From NCBI RefSeq assembly GCF_015751905.1, contig NZ_JADOUF010000001.1:3968001-4032000 (forward strand): 64,000 bases of DNA, read 5' to 3'. The position numbers were made by a program, and so were the translations under genes. The notes under the pieces are model-generated. The model was not told the DNA's origin. It saw only the letters and a list, made by a program, of their open reading frames with translations, and ran no database searches. Shown in pieces: positions 45,516-54,084 of the stretch. The DNA comes from Longispora fulva. GTDB lineage: Bacteria > Actinomycetota > Actinomycetes > Mycobacteriales > Micromonosporaceae. Numbering within the stretch: the first letter of the stretch is position 1; every line of letters begins with the position of its first letter.

Positions 45516-46484
45516 CTACGCCAGGGCTGCGGCGCGGGCCACGAGGTCGCGGCGACGGCGACGCACCACCCGGAGCACCACGACCACGAACACGGCGAGT
45601 GCCACGAGCCCCAACGGCAGCCACGGCGGCGCCCACACCGACCCGGACCCGGTCGCCCCGGCGATCCGGCCCTCGGCGCTCACCGGGTTGAACGTCACCA
45701 GGGCCGTCAGCTGGCCGAGCGGCGCCACTCCGGCTATCTTGCGAGTCACGGCGATCTCGGAGCCGGGCAGCATCTCGGGGATCGGGACGTCACCGGTCTC
45801 GCCGAGGCCGATGCCCAGCGGAGCACGGGCCCGCACGTTGGCGGCGCCGGCGACCCGAACGTTGCCGGAGTTGCGGATCCAGTAGGTGACGGTCATGTCG
45901 CCGCCGGCGAACGGGTTCCACGGGTTGTCGTACTCGACCTTGACCGAGGACACCTCGGCGAACGGGCGCACCGGGCCCTCGACCCGGACGTAGACCCGGG
46001 CCGCGACCCGCTTGTCCACGTTGATCTTCTTGCCGTCCGCGCCGGTCTGCTCCTCGCTGAGCGAGGCGACGATGCCGCCCGCGTGGTCGCCGGGCGTGAC
46101 CGTGGCGGGGATGGTCAGCCGAAACGCGATGTCGAGCCGCTTGCCGACCCCGATCGTGTACTGCTTGGGCGCCAGGTCCGTCCAGGTCCCCAGGTCCTTG
46201 GGCTTCTGCACGGCGGTGAGCAGGCTGTAGGCGCCGTCATTGGCCGTGAACGCGTCGGTGGGGTAGACCGACAAGGTCAGTTCGCGTGAGCTGAGGTTAC
46301 TGATGCCCACATAGTCGAGGATCTGGTGCCCCGGCGCGGCCTTGTACTCGAAGGCGCCGCGGCCGTTGGGCCCCTGTTCGGAGGAGGGCTGCACGGCCCA
46401 TCGCACCTCGTCGGCGGCGTGCGCCGGGGCGGGGACGAGCACCGCGAGCAGCGCGAGTACACAGAGGATCAGGAACCGTCTCAT
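45516..46484 (-). CDS. DUF916 (WxL-interacting-protein-like) membrane-anchored surface protein
   Basis: 322 residues. Signal peptide ending AHA near residue 23; DUF916-type beta domain (FEYKAAPGHQILDYVGISNLSS, LDIAFRLTIPATVTPGDHAGGIVA); Ig-like stretch; C-terminal helix (LPLGLVALAVFVVVVLRVV) and RRRRR. DUF916 proteins in Firmicutes sit beside and bind WxL-domain proteins; here too the preceding gene has a WxL-like domain. It is separated from that gene by a strong terminator, so it may be expressed by read-through or its own promoter. Confidence 0.85.
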   Translation of the reverse strand: MRRFLILCVLALLAVLVPAPAHAADEVRWAVQPSSEQGPNGRGAFEYKAAPGHQILDYVGISNLSSRELTLSVYPTDAFTANDGAYSLLTAVQKPKDLGTWTDLAPKQYTIGVGKRLDIAFRLTIPATVTPGDHAGGIVASLSEEQTGADGKKINVDKRVAARVYVRVEGPVRPFAEVSSVKVEYDNPWNPFAGGDMTVTYWIRNSGNVRVAGAANVRARAPLGIGLGETGDVPIPEMLPGSEIAVTRKIAGVAPLGQLTALVTFNPVSAEGRIAGATGSGSVWAPPWLPLGLVALAVFVVVVLRVVRRRRRDLVARAAALA

Positions 46485-46509
46485 GGCAGCACTCCGAGTA
46501 GAACGAGGT

Positions 46510-46542
46510 AAAAAGGCGGAGGGGTCCGAGGACCCCTCCGCC
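46510..46542 (-). terminator. Rho-independent terminator after the WxL-like gene
   Basis: Perfect 13-bp GC-rich stem (46515-46527 with 46530-46542). On the minus strand it is followed at once by TTTTT (46514-46510). It begins ten bases past the WxL-like gene stop. This is the most canonical terminator in the window. Confidence 0.9.
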
Positions 46543-46551
46543 CCCTTGTCC

Positions 46552-47772
46552 CTAGGCCAGGGTCAGGGTGAGGGTCGCGCTGTAGCTGCCCGGAGCGGTG
46601 GTGTCCGGGATGTTGAGGCTCAGGTTCGCACCGCACGTGAACGTGCCGGCGCTGCTGTTCGCCACGGCCTTGCAGAGGGTCTTGGCGGTGCCGAGACCGT
46701 TCGGAGCGGAGGAACCGGCGACGACCGCGCCCGAGCCGCTGACCTTGCTGGCCGACGGGGCCCAGCCGAGGTTGTCGGCACCGATGACGCCGGTACCGGC
46801 GTTCTTGAAGTCGTCCACCTGGCCGACCAGGTTCCAGCCGGCGTTGGTGCCCCGCAGGTCGACGACCTTCGCGGCGTTGAGCGCGCCGGTGGCGGAGCCA
46901 CCGACGATGCCGCCGGTCAGGGTGACGGCGTTGCCGGCCAGCTCCAGGGAGAAGGCGCCCGGCGCGACGTCAGCGGTGATCGTCTGCGGCTTGGAGATGC
47001 TGCCGGCCACCGGGTTGATGGTGTACGACTGCGCCGACGAGACCGACGGCTTGTAGGCCGCGGCGTCCGCCGGGATGAACGCGGCGGTCAGCGAGAACGT
47101 GCCGACCGGGAGCGTCGTGGTGGACAGGGTCGCGGTGCCACCGACGACCGGCGAGGTGCCGACGACGGAGGTGCCCCGACGGAACTCGACGGTACCGGCG
47201 GCGGTGTTCGGGGAGACCGTGGCGGTGAACGTCACGTTCGTGCCCGAGGTGACCGGGCCGGCCGGCGCGATGCCGAACGCGGTGCCGGTGTCCTGGGCCG
47301 GAGCGGCCGTCTTGACCGACCAGGTGGTGCCCACGACCTTGATGTCGGTCATGAACAGGTCCGGGTGGTCACCCTGGGTCTCGCTGGTGCACACGACGAC
47401 GACGGTGTAGTCGCCGGCCGCGGGCGCCGTGCCGCCGTTGGAGGTGGTGAACGACCGGTTGGCGCCGATCGTGAACGGCGCGGTGTCGTAGCCGCCGGCC
47501 GACTGCACCTTCTGCAGGTTGTTGTACGGGCCGCCGACCTTACCGACCTTGAGCGTGGCGTTGGTGCCGTACCCGGTGGGGCACGCCGCCGACGTGGTAG
47601 CCCCTGTGAACATGACGGCGTCGTTGACGTCGCCGCTCGTCTGCGACAGCGTCAGCGTGCCCAGCGGAGCAGCCTGGGCCGGCGCGGCCAGCGCGAGCGC
47701 CGCGGCGCTCGCCAGGACCGTGGCGGACACGAGGGCCGCCCCCCGCGCGAACAGGGACTGAGTACCCTTCAT
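46552..47772 (-). CDS. Secreted protein with duplicated N-module, Ig-like domain and WxL-like C-terminal domain
   Basis: 406 residues. Signal peptide 1-34 (PAQA); N-terminal module ~36-152 shared with the LPTTG protein at 49689-50333; Ig-like repeat ~165-265 (TSGTNVTFTATVSPNTAAGTVEF); C-terminal ~135 residues with VVDLRGTNAGWNLVG and a final YSATLTLTL. The last part matches the WxL domain (Trp-x-Leu in GWNL, second motif degenerate), which binds peptidoglycan non-covalently in Firmicutes. There is no membrane helix. AGGAGA precedes ATG 47772. A PHO-box-like repeat lies upstream. Confidence 0.78.
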   Translation of the reverse strand: MKGTQSLFARGAALVSATVLASAAALALAAPAQAAPLGTLTLSQTSGDVNDAVMFTGATTSAACPTGYGTNATLKVGKVGGPYNNLQKVQSAGGYDTAPFTIGANRSFTTSNGGTAPAAGDYTVVVVCTSETQGDHPDLFMTDIKVVGTTWSVKTAAPAQDTGTAFGIAPAGPVTSGTNVTFTATVSPNTAAGTVEFRRGTSVVGTSPVVGGTATLSTTTLPVGTFSLTAAFIPADAAAYKPSVSSAQSYTINPVAGSISKPQTITADVAPGAFSLELAGNAVTLTGGIVGGSATGALNAAKVVDLRGTNAGWNLVGQVDDFKNAGTGVIGADNLGWAPSASKVSGSGAVVAGSSAPNGLGTAKTLCKAVANSSAGTFTCGANLSLNIPDTTAPGSYSATLTLTLA

Positions 47773-47867
47773 CAATCATCTCCTCTGAACGGAACAGATC
47801 CGAAACGATCTGTGCCTACGGTCAGGTTCGTCAGCGGTGGTGGCTGTGCGTGCAGGCCAACCTCTAC

Positions 47868-47889
47868 GCCGGACATGCGCCAGGGAAAC
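47868..47889 (-). promoter_or_regulatory. PHO-box-like repeat C, upstream of the WxL-like gene
   Basis: Two adjoining 11-mers on the minus strand: GTTTCCCTGGC (47889-47879) then GCATGTCCGGC (47878-47868). Nearly the same pair occurs at 58252-58231 upstream of the pst operon. Similar to the GTTCAYYYRG direct repeats bound by PhoP in Streptomyces. Confidence 0.5.
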
Positions 47890-47904
47890 TCGCGATGACG
47901 CGGC

Positions 47905-48708
47905 CTAACCAAAACGCCCATGTACGTAGTCATGGGTGCGCGGGTCGACCGGGTTCTCGAACATCTCCGCCGTGGTGCCGTGCTCGACGATGACCCCGGG
48001 TGTACCGGCCTCGGCGAGGAAGAAGGCGCACTGGTCGGACACCCGGGCCGCCTGCTGCATGTTGTGCGTGACGATGACGATGGTGACCTCGGAGCCCAGC
48101 TCCGTGATGGTCTCCTCGATCCGACGGGTCGACGTCGGGTCCAGGGCCGAACACGGCTCGTCCATCAGCAGCACCCGGGGCTGGACGGCCAGCGAACGGG
48201 CGATGCACAGGCGCTGCTGCTGACCGCCGGACAGGCCGCCGCCGGGCTGGCGCAGCCGGTCACGGACCTCCTTCCACAGCCCGGCCTTCGTCAGGCAGCT
48301 CTCGACCAGGGCGTCCTTCTCGGTACGCGAGGCGCGCAGCCCGATCAGCTTCAGGCCGGCCACGACGTTGTCGTAGATAGACATCGACGGGAACGGGTTG
48401 GGCCGCTGGAACACCATGCCGATCTGCCGGCGGGCGTCGGTGATCCGCCGGGACTCGTCGTAGAGGTCCATGTCGTCGAGCAGCACCTCGCCGGCCAGGG
48501 AGGCACTGGGGACCAGCTCGTGCATGCGGTTCAGGATGCGCAGGAAGGTGGACTTGCCGCAGCCCGACGGGCCGATCAGCGCCGTCACCTGGCCGGCGGG
48601 CATGGTCAGCGACACCCGGTCGAGGACCTTGTGGTCGCCGAACCAGGCGGAGATCGACCGGGCGTCCAGCGTGGCGAGCTGGCTCGTCTCGAGGAGTTGC
48701 GTGGTCAT
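47905..48708 (-). CDS. pstB: Phosphate ABC transporter ATPase PstB
   Basis: 267 residues. Walker [11 protein letters not shown]-loop [17 protein letters not shown] (the PNPFP is typical of PstB), signature LSGGQQQR, Walker [13 protein letters not shown] and the switch His in VTHNMQQA. It powers phosphate uptake through PstC and PstA, encoded 7 kb upstream on the same strand. It starts nine bases past the sortase-like stop, so it is co-transcribed with the surface-protein genes. No phoU follows. Confidence 0.95.
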   Translation of the reverse strand: MTTQLLETSQLATLDARSISAWFGDHKVLDRVSLTMPAGQVTALIGPSGCGKSTFLRILNRMHELVPSASLAGEVLLDDMDLYDESRRITDARRQIGMVFQRPNPFPSMSIYDNVVAGLKLIGLRASRTEKDALVESCLTKAGLWKEVRDRLRQPGGGLSGGQQQRLCIARSLAVQPRVLLMDEPCSALDPTSTRRIEETITELGSEVTIVIVTHNMQQAARVSDQCAFFLAEAGTPGVIVEHGTTAEMFENPVDPRTHDYVHGRFG

Positions 48709-48717
48709 GGACTGTCC

Positions 48718-49692
48718 TTAGAGGAGATTCGGGAGGAGCCGTACCAGGTGGTCGGCCACGGTGAGGCCCAGCGCGGTCAGCACGGGTACGCCGACGACCC
48801 ACGCCTGGGCCCGGCCCCACCGGACCCGCGCCCACGCCACGCCGAACGCCGCGATCGTCAGCGCCTGGGCCCACAGCAGCAGCGGGGTCCACACCTCCGA
48901 CTCGCCGGCCAGGGCGGTCTCCGACGCCGACAGCGCCGTGCCCTTCAGCGGCCGGGGGCCGTGCGGCTGGGCCGGGGTGGTCAGGTCTGCGTCGACCTGG
49001 ATCACGTCGTCCGGCAGGAACGGCTGACCGGCCGCCGTCACGAGAACCAGCCGGCCGCCCGTGGTCGACGGCGGCGGTTCGAGGTCGCCGGACCGCCGGA
49101 CTCCGAGCACCCGGTAGCTGTGCACGCCCTGCCCGGTCGTCACGGTCACGGTCGCGCCGCTGGACAGGAGGTCCAGGTCGCGGAACGGGGCGCCGTAGCT
49201 GGCCCGGCGGCCCATCAGGACACTCGTGCCGGCCTGGCCGGGGAACACGGTGTCCCGGCGGTGGCCGGGCCCACTCTCCAGCACGCCGCCGGCGGTGCCC
49301 TCGAACACCACCTCGTGCAGCCCGATGGCCGGGATCTCCAGGACGGCGACGGGAGTGCCGGGCTCGTACAGCCGGCCGGTCGTCTCGTCGAGCTGCCCCA
49401 CCGGGGCGGTGGCCCGGGCGAGGTCCGCCCGGAAGTCCGCGTACGCCGTCTGCTGGGTGCGCTCGTGCCGGACATGCGACAGGAGGGCCACCTGGGAGGC
49501 GAAGCCGAGGGCGAGGACGGAGAGCAGGCTCAGCGCGGTACCCGGCAGATAGACCGCGAACCGGGGCGGGCGGACCGCCCGGACCACCTCGGGTGGGCCG
49601 GCCGGGCTGGACGCGGGCCCGGCGGCGTCGCCGGGCGGGGGCGAGTCGCCGCCGTCGGACGGGGCCAGCTCGGCGACGGTCTCCGTGGTCAT
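48718..49692 (-). CDS. Sortase-fold membrane protein lacking catalytic residues
   Basis: 324 residues. N-terminal helix (~46-70); class-E-sortase-like domain ~105-240 (GPGHRRDTVFPGQAGTSVL, SYGAPFRDLDLL, GVHSYRVLG); two C-terminal helices. The catalytic His of the usual (A)GHR block is Arg162 (LMGRRASYG) and the catalytic Cys of the TLxTC strand is Ala220 (LVLVTAAG); the conserved Arg further on is also missing. It cannot be a normal transpeptidase and may instead hold or present the neighbouring LPTTG protein. ATG 49692 overlaps the upstream stop (ATGA). Confidence 0.82.
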   Translation of the reverse strand: MTTETVAELAPSDGGDSPPPGDAAGPASSPAGPPEVVRAVRPPRFAVYLPGTALSLLSVLALGFASQVALLSHVRHERTQQTAYADFRADLARATAPVGQLDETTGRLYEPGTPVAVLEIPAIGLHEVVFEGTAGGVLESGPGHRRDTVFPGQAGTSVLMGRRASYGAPFRDLDLLSSGATVTVTTGQGVHSYRVLGVRRSGDLEPPPSTTGGRLVLVTAAGQPFLPDDVIQVDADLTTPAQPHGPRPLKGTALSASETALAGESEVWTPLLLWAQALTIAAFGVAWARVRWGRAQAWVVGVPVLTALGLTVADHLVRLLPNLL

Positions 49693-50333
49693 GCCGCGCG
49701 CCGGCGGCGGCGGACCACCCATACGGCTCCGGCGCCCGCGCCGAGGAGGACCAGGCCGGCCGGGAGCAGCGGGCCGACCGACGTGCCCGTGGTGGGCAGC
49801 GGCCCCCCGGCGCGGGTCGGACCCGGCGTGCCGGTCGGCGTCGGACTCGCGACGTCCGCGTTGACCTGGGGCGCGGCGGTCGGCTGGGCGGCGGCGGGCT
49901 GGGTGCCGTCGACCTTCCAGGTGCTGCCGGTGACCGTGATGTGCGCGACGAACAGGTCCGGGTGGTCGCCCGCGGTGTCGCTCGTGCACACGACGACGAC
50001 CTCGTACGCGCCGGGCGCCGGCGGAGCGTTCTCGTTGGACACCATGAACGAGCGGCTGGCGCCGATCGTGACCGGCGCGGCATCGTAGTGCCCGGCCGAC
50101 TGGATCTTCTGCAGGTTGTTGTAGGGGCCCCCGACCTTGCCGACCTTGAGCGCCGCGTTCGTGCCGTAGCCGGCCGGGCACGCCGCCGACGTGGTGGCCG
50201 CCGTGAACATCACCGGGTCGGTGACACTCCCGCTGGTCTGCGACAGGGTCAACGTGCCGAGAGGCGCGGCCTGCGCGGGGCTGGCGAACGCCAGAACCGT
50301 CACAGCCGCGCCGAGGACGATCAGGGCTCTCAT
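49689..50333 (-). CDS. LPTTG surface protein, paralogue of the WxL-like protein N-module
   Basis: 214 residues. Signal peptide 1-~23 (SPAQA); one module (APLGTLTLSQTSGSV, TNAALKVGKVGGPYNNLQK, CTSDTAGDHPDLF) nearly identical to residues ~36-152 of the WxL-like protein; Pro/Thr linker; sorting signal LPTTG (179-183), helix and RRRRR. Predicted wall-linked. It lies between the phosphate-binding-like protein gene and the sortase-fold gene, overlapping the latter by 4 bases. ATG 50333 is chosen over a longer start because it opens the signal peptide. Confidence 0.85.
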   Translation of the reverse strand: MRALIVLGAAVTVLAFASPAQAAPLGTLTLSQTSGSVTDPVMFTAATTSAACPAGYGTNAALKVGKVGGPYNNLQKIQSAGHYDAAPVTIGASRSFMVSNENAPPAPGAYEVVVVCTSDTAGDHPDLFVAHITVTGSTWKVDGTQPAAAQPTAAPQVNADVASPTPTGTPGPTRAGGPLPTTGTSVGPLLPAGLVLLGAGAGAVWVVRRRRRAA

Positions 50334-50356
50334 CAGGGTCACGCCTTTCGTCGACA

Positions 50357-50392
50357 GTGCTGGCGCGGCCCGCTGTCGGGCCGCGCCAGCAC
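50357..50392. terminator. Strong intercistronic stem-loop
   Basis: Perfect 15-bp stem (50357-50371 with 50378-50392), loop GCTGTC, 10 bases past the stop of the phosphate-binding-like gene and 24 bases before the LPTTG gene start. No T-run on the minus strand. It may attenuate transcription or protect the upstream message so that the binding protein is made in excess. Confidence 0.6.
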
Positions 50393-50402
50393 CGGTCATC
50401 AA

Positions 50403-51488
50403 CTAGCTGTTGGCCTTGAGCCGGGTGTCGCCGCAGCCCTGGTGGAGCAGGTCCGCGAACGTCGAGCGGTAGCCGAAGCCGAAGAGCTCGATGGTCGGCT
50501 TCGCCGCGCACACGTAGGACGTCGAGCCGACGAACGTCGCCGCGATCACCGGGTCGGTGAGCTTGGTGGTCGGGACGACGTCGTAGACGTCGCGGACCAG
50601 CTCGGTGCGGAAGTTCACGTTGAGCACGCCGTTGGTGACGGGCGCCAGGTTGTTGACCCGGCCGAGGACGGCGGAGCCGCGACGGTCGGCGACGGTGACG
50701 CCGGTCTGGGTGAGGATGTTCGCGGCGTTGCCCTGGGCGATGAACTGGCCCGTCGAGAACGGCATCAGGTAGTCGTTGTGGTTGTCGAGGACCCGACCGT
50801 CGTGCTCCTGGATGGTGTTGTTCAGCGTCTGCAGGCACGGGTAGTCACCGGCGGCGATGTCCGCCTCGGTGACGCCCATCTTCGACAGCCAGAACGACCG
50901 GGTGCCCGAGCCGGACTGGACGAGCAGCGGGGTCACCGGGGTGCCACCCACGTTGGTGGTGAGGCAGCGGTAGATGCGCTGGAGCTGCACGTAGGTGAGG
51001 CTCGACGGCAGGTCGCTGTTCGCGTTGACCGCGTAGGTGACCGAGTCGACGCCGAAGGAGATGTAGGTGTAGGCGCCGGCCTCACCCGGGGTGCCGCCGC
51101 CGTAGCTGGACGACCGGGCGAAGTCCACGCAGCCGACGACGTTGGCGCCCTGGTACAGGCCGCCGGCCTCGCCGTTGGAGGCGCGCAGCGCGGTCCGGCC
51201 GTTGCCCGAACCGTCGGGGCGCTTGAAGTCGCAGTTCGCGGCCTTCGTCTTGATGTTGGTGTTGAGGGGACGGGCGTCGTAGGAGGCGATGACCTTGTTG
51301 TTCGAGCCGTCCTTGACCACCTCGCCCAGGCCGTTGAGCGCGTCCTGGGTGGTGTCGGAGCCGACGCCGGCCAGCTGGCGGTAGTCGCCCACCGGGTTCG
51401 GCTCGGCGGCGGCCGGGCTGGCCACGACGGCGAGGGCCAGGGCGGCCGCGCCGAGGCTGACGCCCAGCACCCTTCCAATGATCTTCAC
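50403..51488 (-). CDS. Secreted PstS-like substrate-binding protein
   Basis: 361 residues. Signal peptide to about residue 28 (SPAAAE); PBP-like fold with GVGSDTTQDAL, the phosphate-loop pattern of PstS, and a second loop QSGSGTRSF. No lipobox and no C-terminal helix, so it should be released or held by partners. Several Cys suggest disulfides. Likely binds phosphate or a phosphate ester. The GTG start follows GAGGAG. A PHO-box-like repeat lies 70 bases upstream and a strong stem-loop follows, so it is probably the first, most abundant product of its transcript. Confidence 0.8.
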   Translation of the reverse strand: MKIIGRVLGVSLGAAALALAVVASPAAAEPNPVGDYRQLAGVGSDTTQDALNGLGEVVKDGSNNKVIASYDARPLNTNIKTKAANCDFKRPDGSGNGRTALRASNGEAGGLYQGANVVGCVDFARSSSYGGGTPGEAGAYTYISFGVDSVTYAVNANSDLPSSLTYVQLQRIYRCLTTNVGGTPVTPLLVQSGSGTRSFWLSKMGVTEADIAAGDYPCLQTLNNTIQEHDGRVLDNHNDYLMPFSTGQFIAQGNAANILTQTGVTVADRRGSAVLGRVNNLAPVTNGVLNVNFRTELVRDVYDVVPTTKLTDPVIAATFVGSTSYVCAAKPTIELFGFGYRSTFADLLHQGCGDTRLKANS

Positions 51489-51557
51489 AGGTACTCCTCG
51501 TTCACAGGGGCAAGAGCCGAGATCATCGTTTCCCCGACTTGTGGTCGGGCCGCTTCG

Positions 51558-51579
51558 CCAACATGTAGGCCGAATGAAT
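51558..51579 (-). promoter_or_regulatory. PHO-box-like repeat B, upstream of the 361-residue binding protein
   Basis: Two adjoining 11-mers on the minus strand: ATTCATTCGGC (51579-51569) then CTACATGTTGG (51568-51558). The first fits GTTCAYYYRG except for its first base; the second is weaker. Confidence 0.4.
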
Positions 51580-54084
51580 TCACGTCCGTCTCCGCCTACG
51601 GCTTTCCCAGCGCAACAGGGTCGGACCGGACAACGCGCCCACCAGGCCGGCGGTCAGGATCGCCACCCACGCCCAGCGGAGCAGTCCGACCGGCACCGAC
51701 CGGGTCGAGCGCGCCGCCGGCACCGGGGTCTTGGCGCCCAGCGACGGGGCCGGCACGGCGACCTGCGGTACCACGCCGCGGTCGGGGGTGCTCTCCTCGA
51801 CCTGCTCACCCGGCTCCGGCGGGTTGACCCACTTCTCCAACTGGTTGGCCATCGCGAGGGTCTGCGCCCGCAGGTTCTGCGGCAACGGCACGTACCCCGG
51901 CGGCAGCTGGCCCCGGGCCCGGCCCGGGTTCTGGCCGTCGGCGACGGCGTACCGGAGCATGTTCGCGAAGTCCTTGCGCGCCGCCGGTTCCTCGGAGGTG
52001 TCCGCCGCCGCGTAGGTGAGCATCGTCAACGGGTACGCCCCGGGGGCCTTCTTCTGCGGGTCGATCGTCAGCACCTGCGACCCTGCCGCCGAGGGGACCA
52101 TCGCGGCGGCCCCGGCGAGCATGGCGTCGGGGGTCGGCGCGACGAACTCGCCGTTGGCGTTGCGCAGGCTGGCCGGGTAGAGGCCGTAGCGCTGCGCGGA
52201 CACCGAGTCGGTGATGGAGAGCGAGAACCGCCGGCCGGGGGTCTGCGGCGGGTTGGCCTTGTAGGCCGGCGGATTGCGGCTCGGGTCCCACTCCGTCTTG
52301 CCCTTGCCGTCGGCGCGCGCGGTCTGCAGGGCGGCCTCGTGCATGGACTTCATGTACGGCCGGTACTTGCCCATGTCATACCCCTCCTCCTTCACCGCGT
52401 CGCTCGGGTCGTTCTTGTGCTTGGTGGGGTCGGGGTTCGGGTAATTGCTCGGCACCTTCCCGTCGGTGAACTCCTGCGCGAACGTGCTGTTGACCCGCAT
52501 CAGCCGCGGCGTGTTCGGGTCGTTCGGCAGCCGGTAGGAGTACGGGGTCCCGTTCAGCCAGTCGTTGGCGTCCTTGTCGGCCCGGATCCACCGCCACACC
52601 TCGCGCGCGGCGGAGTTGTCGGGCAGCGAGACCATCAGGCCGTCGGGGGCTGCCTTGGTCAGGAACTTCGCGAACTGCGGGTTGAGCTCCACGAACTCGG
52701 GGTCGACGCGCAACTGTTTGATGTTCGTGCTGACCTGTGGCGGCGGATCGGTCGTCCCGCCCGGCACGTCGCGCTGGTAGGAGTGCGTGAGGAGCTTGGC
52801 GACGATGCGCGGGGTGAGCTTGAGCTCCGTGACCGGCGTGCCCTCGTCCGCCCCCGCGGGCTCCTTCTGGTTGTCGATGTTGAAGGCGACGACCACGCTG
52901 GACAGCGTCACCGGGCCCTGGAGCACGGTCGGGTCCCCCTCGCCGGTGCGGACCGGGTCGATGGTGAACCCCATCCCGGGCGCGCCCCGGCCCCGGACCG
53001 CGATCCGGCTGCGGACGTCGGCGTCGCTGTTCTGCGAGTAGCCGTAGACGGAGCCGGTCACGGCGCACAGCTTGGGCTGCCAGGAGGTGATCGCGTCGAC
53101 GGCGAGTTCCGTGCCCATCATGCCGCGCTCGGCCGCCCCGACCGGGCAGCCGCTGGACACCGGCGCGAATTCGAGCGGGACGGCGATGGCGGACTGGAAG
53201 AACGTGCGGCTCAGGGGGCTGCCGTCCGTGGAATTGCCGTCCTTCTGCTCGGCGCCGTTCGCGTCGTGGTCGCCGCGCGGGACGATCACGAGCCAGCACG
53301 GGGCCAGGTTGCCGGTCGCGTCCTTGCGCACGCCGCAGCCCAGGTGCGGGGCCTGCACGGCCGTCTGCACCTCGAAGATCACCCGGCCGGTGTGCGCGGT
53401 GGACGTGCGCGCGTAGGGCACCTCGTTGGAGCTGTACCGGTCGAAGAACCGGGACAGCATCTCCGGGGTCTCCTGGTCCAGGGTGGGCAGGTCGTTGCGC
53501 TTCGGGTACGGCTGCCGGGGACTGCCGTTCGGAGTCGCGTCCCCGGTCAGCGCCGACCGGAACGGCACGGACTGCCAGTCGCTCGGCACCTGTGGGACGG
53601 GCTTGGGCTCGGGAACACTCGGGTCGGGCGCGGGAACGCCCGGGTCGGGCATGGTCTCCAGGGGGTCGGGATTCGAGCGCATCAGGTCGCGCAGGTGGGT
53701 GTCCGTGCCCGGCGCCTCCGTGCCGGGGCCCAGCGCCTTCCCGGAGCCGTACTGGCAGGTCTCCCGGAAGTCCAGGGCCTTCGGGTCGGCCCCCCAGCAC
53801 TGCATCATCTGCAGGTAGTTCGTCTGGAACCCGCTCTGCGGGGTGGACGCCCCGCCGGTCCAGGTGACGGCGATCCCCTCGTTGCCGAGGTTCTGGGTCT
53901 TGGAGACCCGGACGGTCAGGCCCGTGAAGTCGTCGTAGACGCCCTTCTCACCGGACTGGACGCGGAACGAGTCGGTCAGCTTGTCGAAGTCCCACTCGTA
54001 CGGGGTGTCGGCGTGCGCCACGGGCGGCCCGCTGAACAGCAGCCCCAGGACGACGGCCATCGCGGCCCAGCGTCGGTAACTCAT
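51580..54084 (-). CDS. Large PstS-related surface protein with C-terminal membrane anchor
   Basis: 834 residues. Signal peptide to about residue 25 (AHA); a large extracellular region with an N-terminal beta domain (GLTVRVSKTQNLGNEGIAVTW), Pro/Asp-rich loop (~150-175) and C-terminal segments typical of PBP-like proteins (YPLTMLTYAA, ARKDFANMLRYAV); then a basic-flanked helix (VAILTAGLVGALSGPTLL) and RRRRRT. Not firmly assigned. Its place between two PstS-like genes, with a 4-base overlap with the upstream one, points to a phosphate-related cell-surface role. Confidence 0.65.
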   Translation of the reverse strand: MSYRRWAAMAVVLGLLFSGPPVAHADTPYEWDFDKLTDSFRVQSGEKGVYDDFTGLTVRVSKTQNLGNEGIAVTWTGGASTPQSGFQTNYLQMMQCWGADPKALDFRETCQYGSGKALGPGTEAPGTDTHLRDLMRSNPDPLETMPDPGVPAPDPSVPEPKPVPQVPSDWQSVPFRSALTGDATPNGSPRQPYPKRNDLPTLDQETPEMLSRFFDRYSSNEVPYARTSTAHTGRVIFEVQTAVQAPHLGCGVRKDATGNLAPCWLVIVPRGDHDANGAEQKDGNSTDGSPLSRTFFQSAIAVPLEFAPVSSGCPVGAAERGMMGTELAVDAITSWQPKLCAVTGSVYGYSQNSDADVRSRIAVRGRGAPGMGFTIDPVRTGEGDPTVLQGPVTLSSVVVAFNIDNQKEPAGADEGTPVTELKLTPRIVAKLLTHSYQRDVPGGTTDPPPQVSTNIKQLRVDPEFVELNPQFAKFLTKAAPDGLMVSLPDNSAAREVWRWIRADKDANDWLNGTPYSYRLPNDPNTPRLMRVNSTFAQEFTDGKVPSNYPNPDPTKHKNDPSDAVKEEGYDMGKYRPYMKSMHEAALQTARADGKGKTEWDPSRNPPAYKANPPQTPGRRFSLSITDSVSAQRYGLYPASLRNANGEFVAPTPDAMLAGAAAMVPSAAGSQVLTIDPQKKAPGAYPLTMLTYAAADTSEEPAARKDFANMLRYAVADGQNPGRARGQLPPGYVPLPQNLRAQTLAMANQLEKWVNPPEPGEQVEESTPDRGVVPQVAVPAPSLGAKTPVPAARSTRSVPVGLLRWAWVAILTAGLVGALSGPTLLRWESRRRRRT

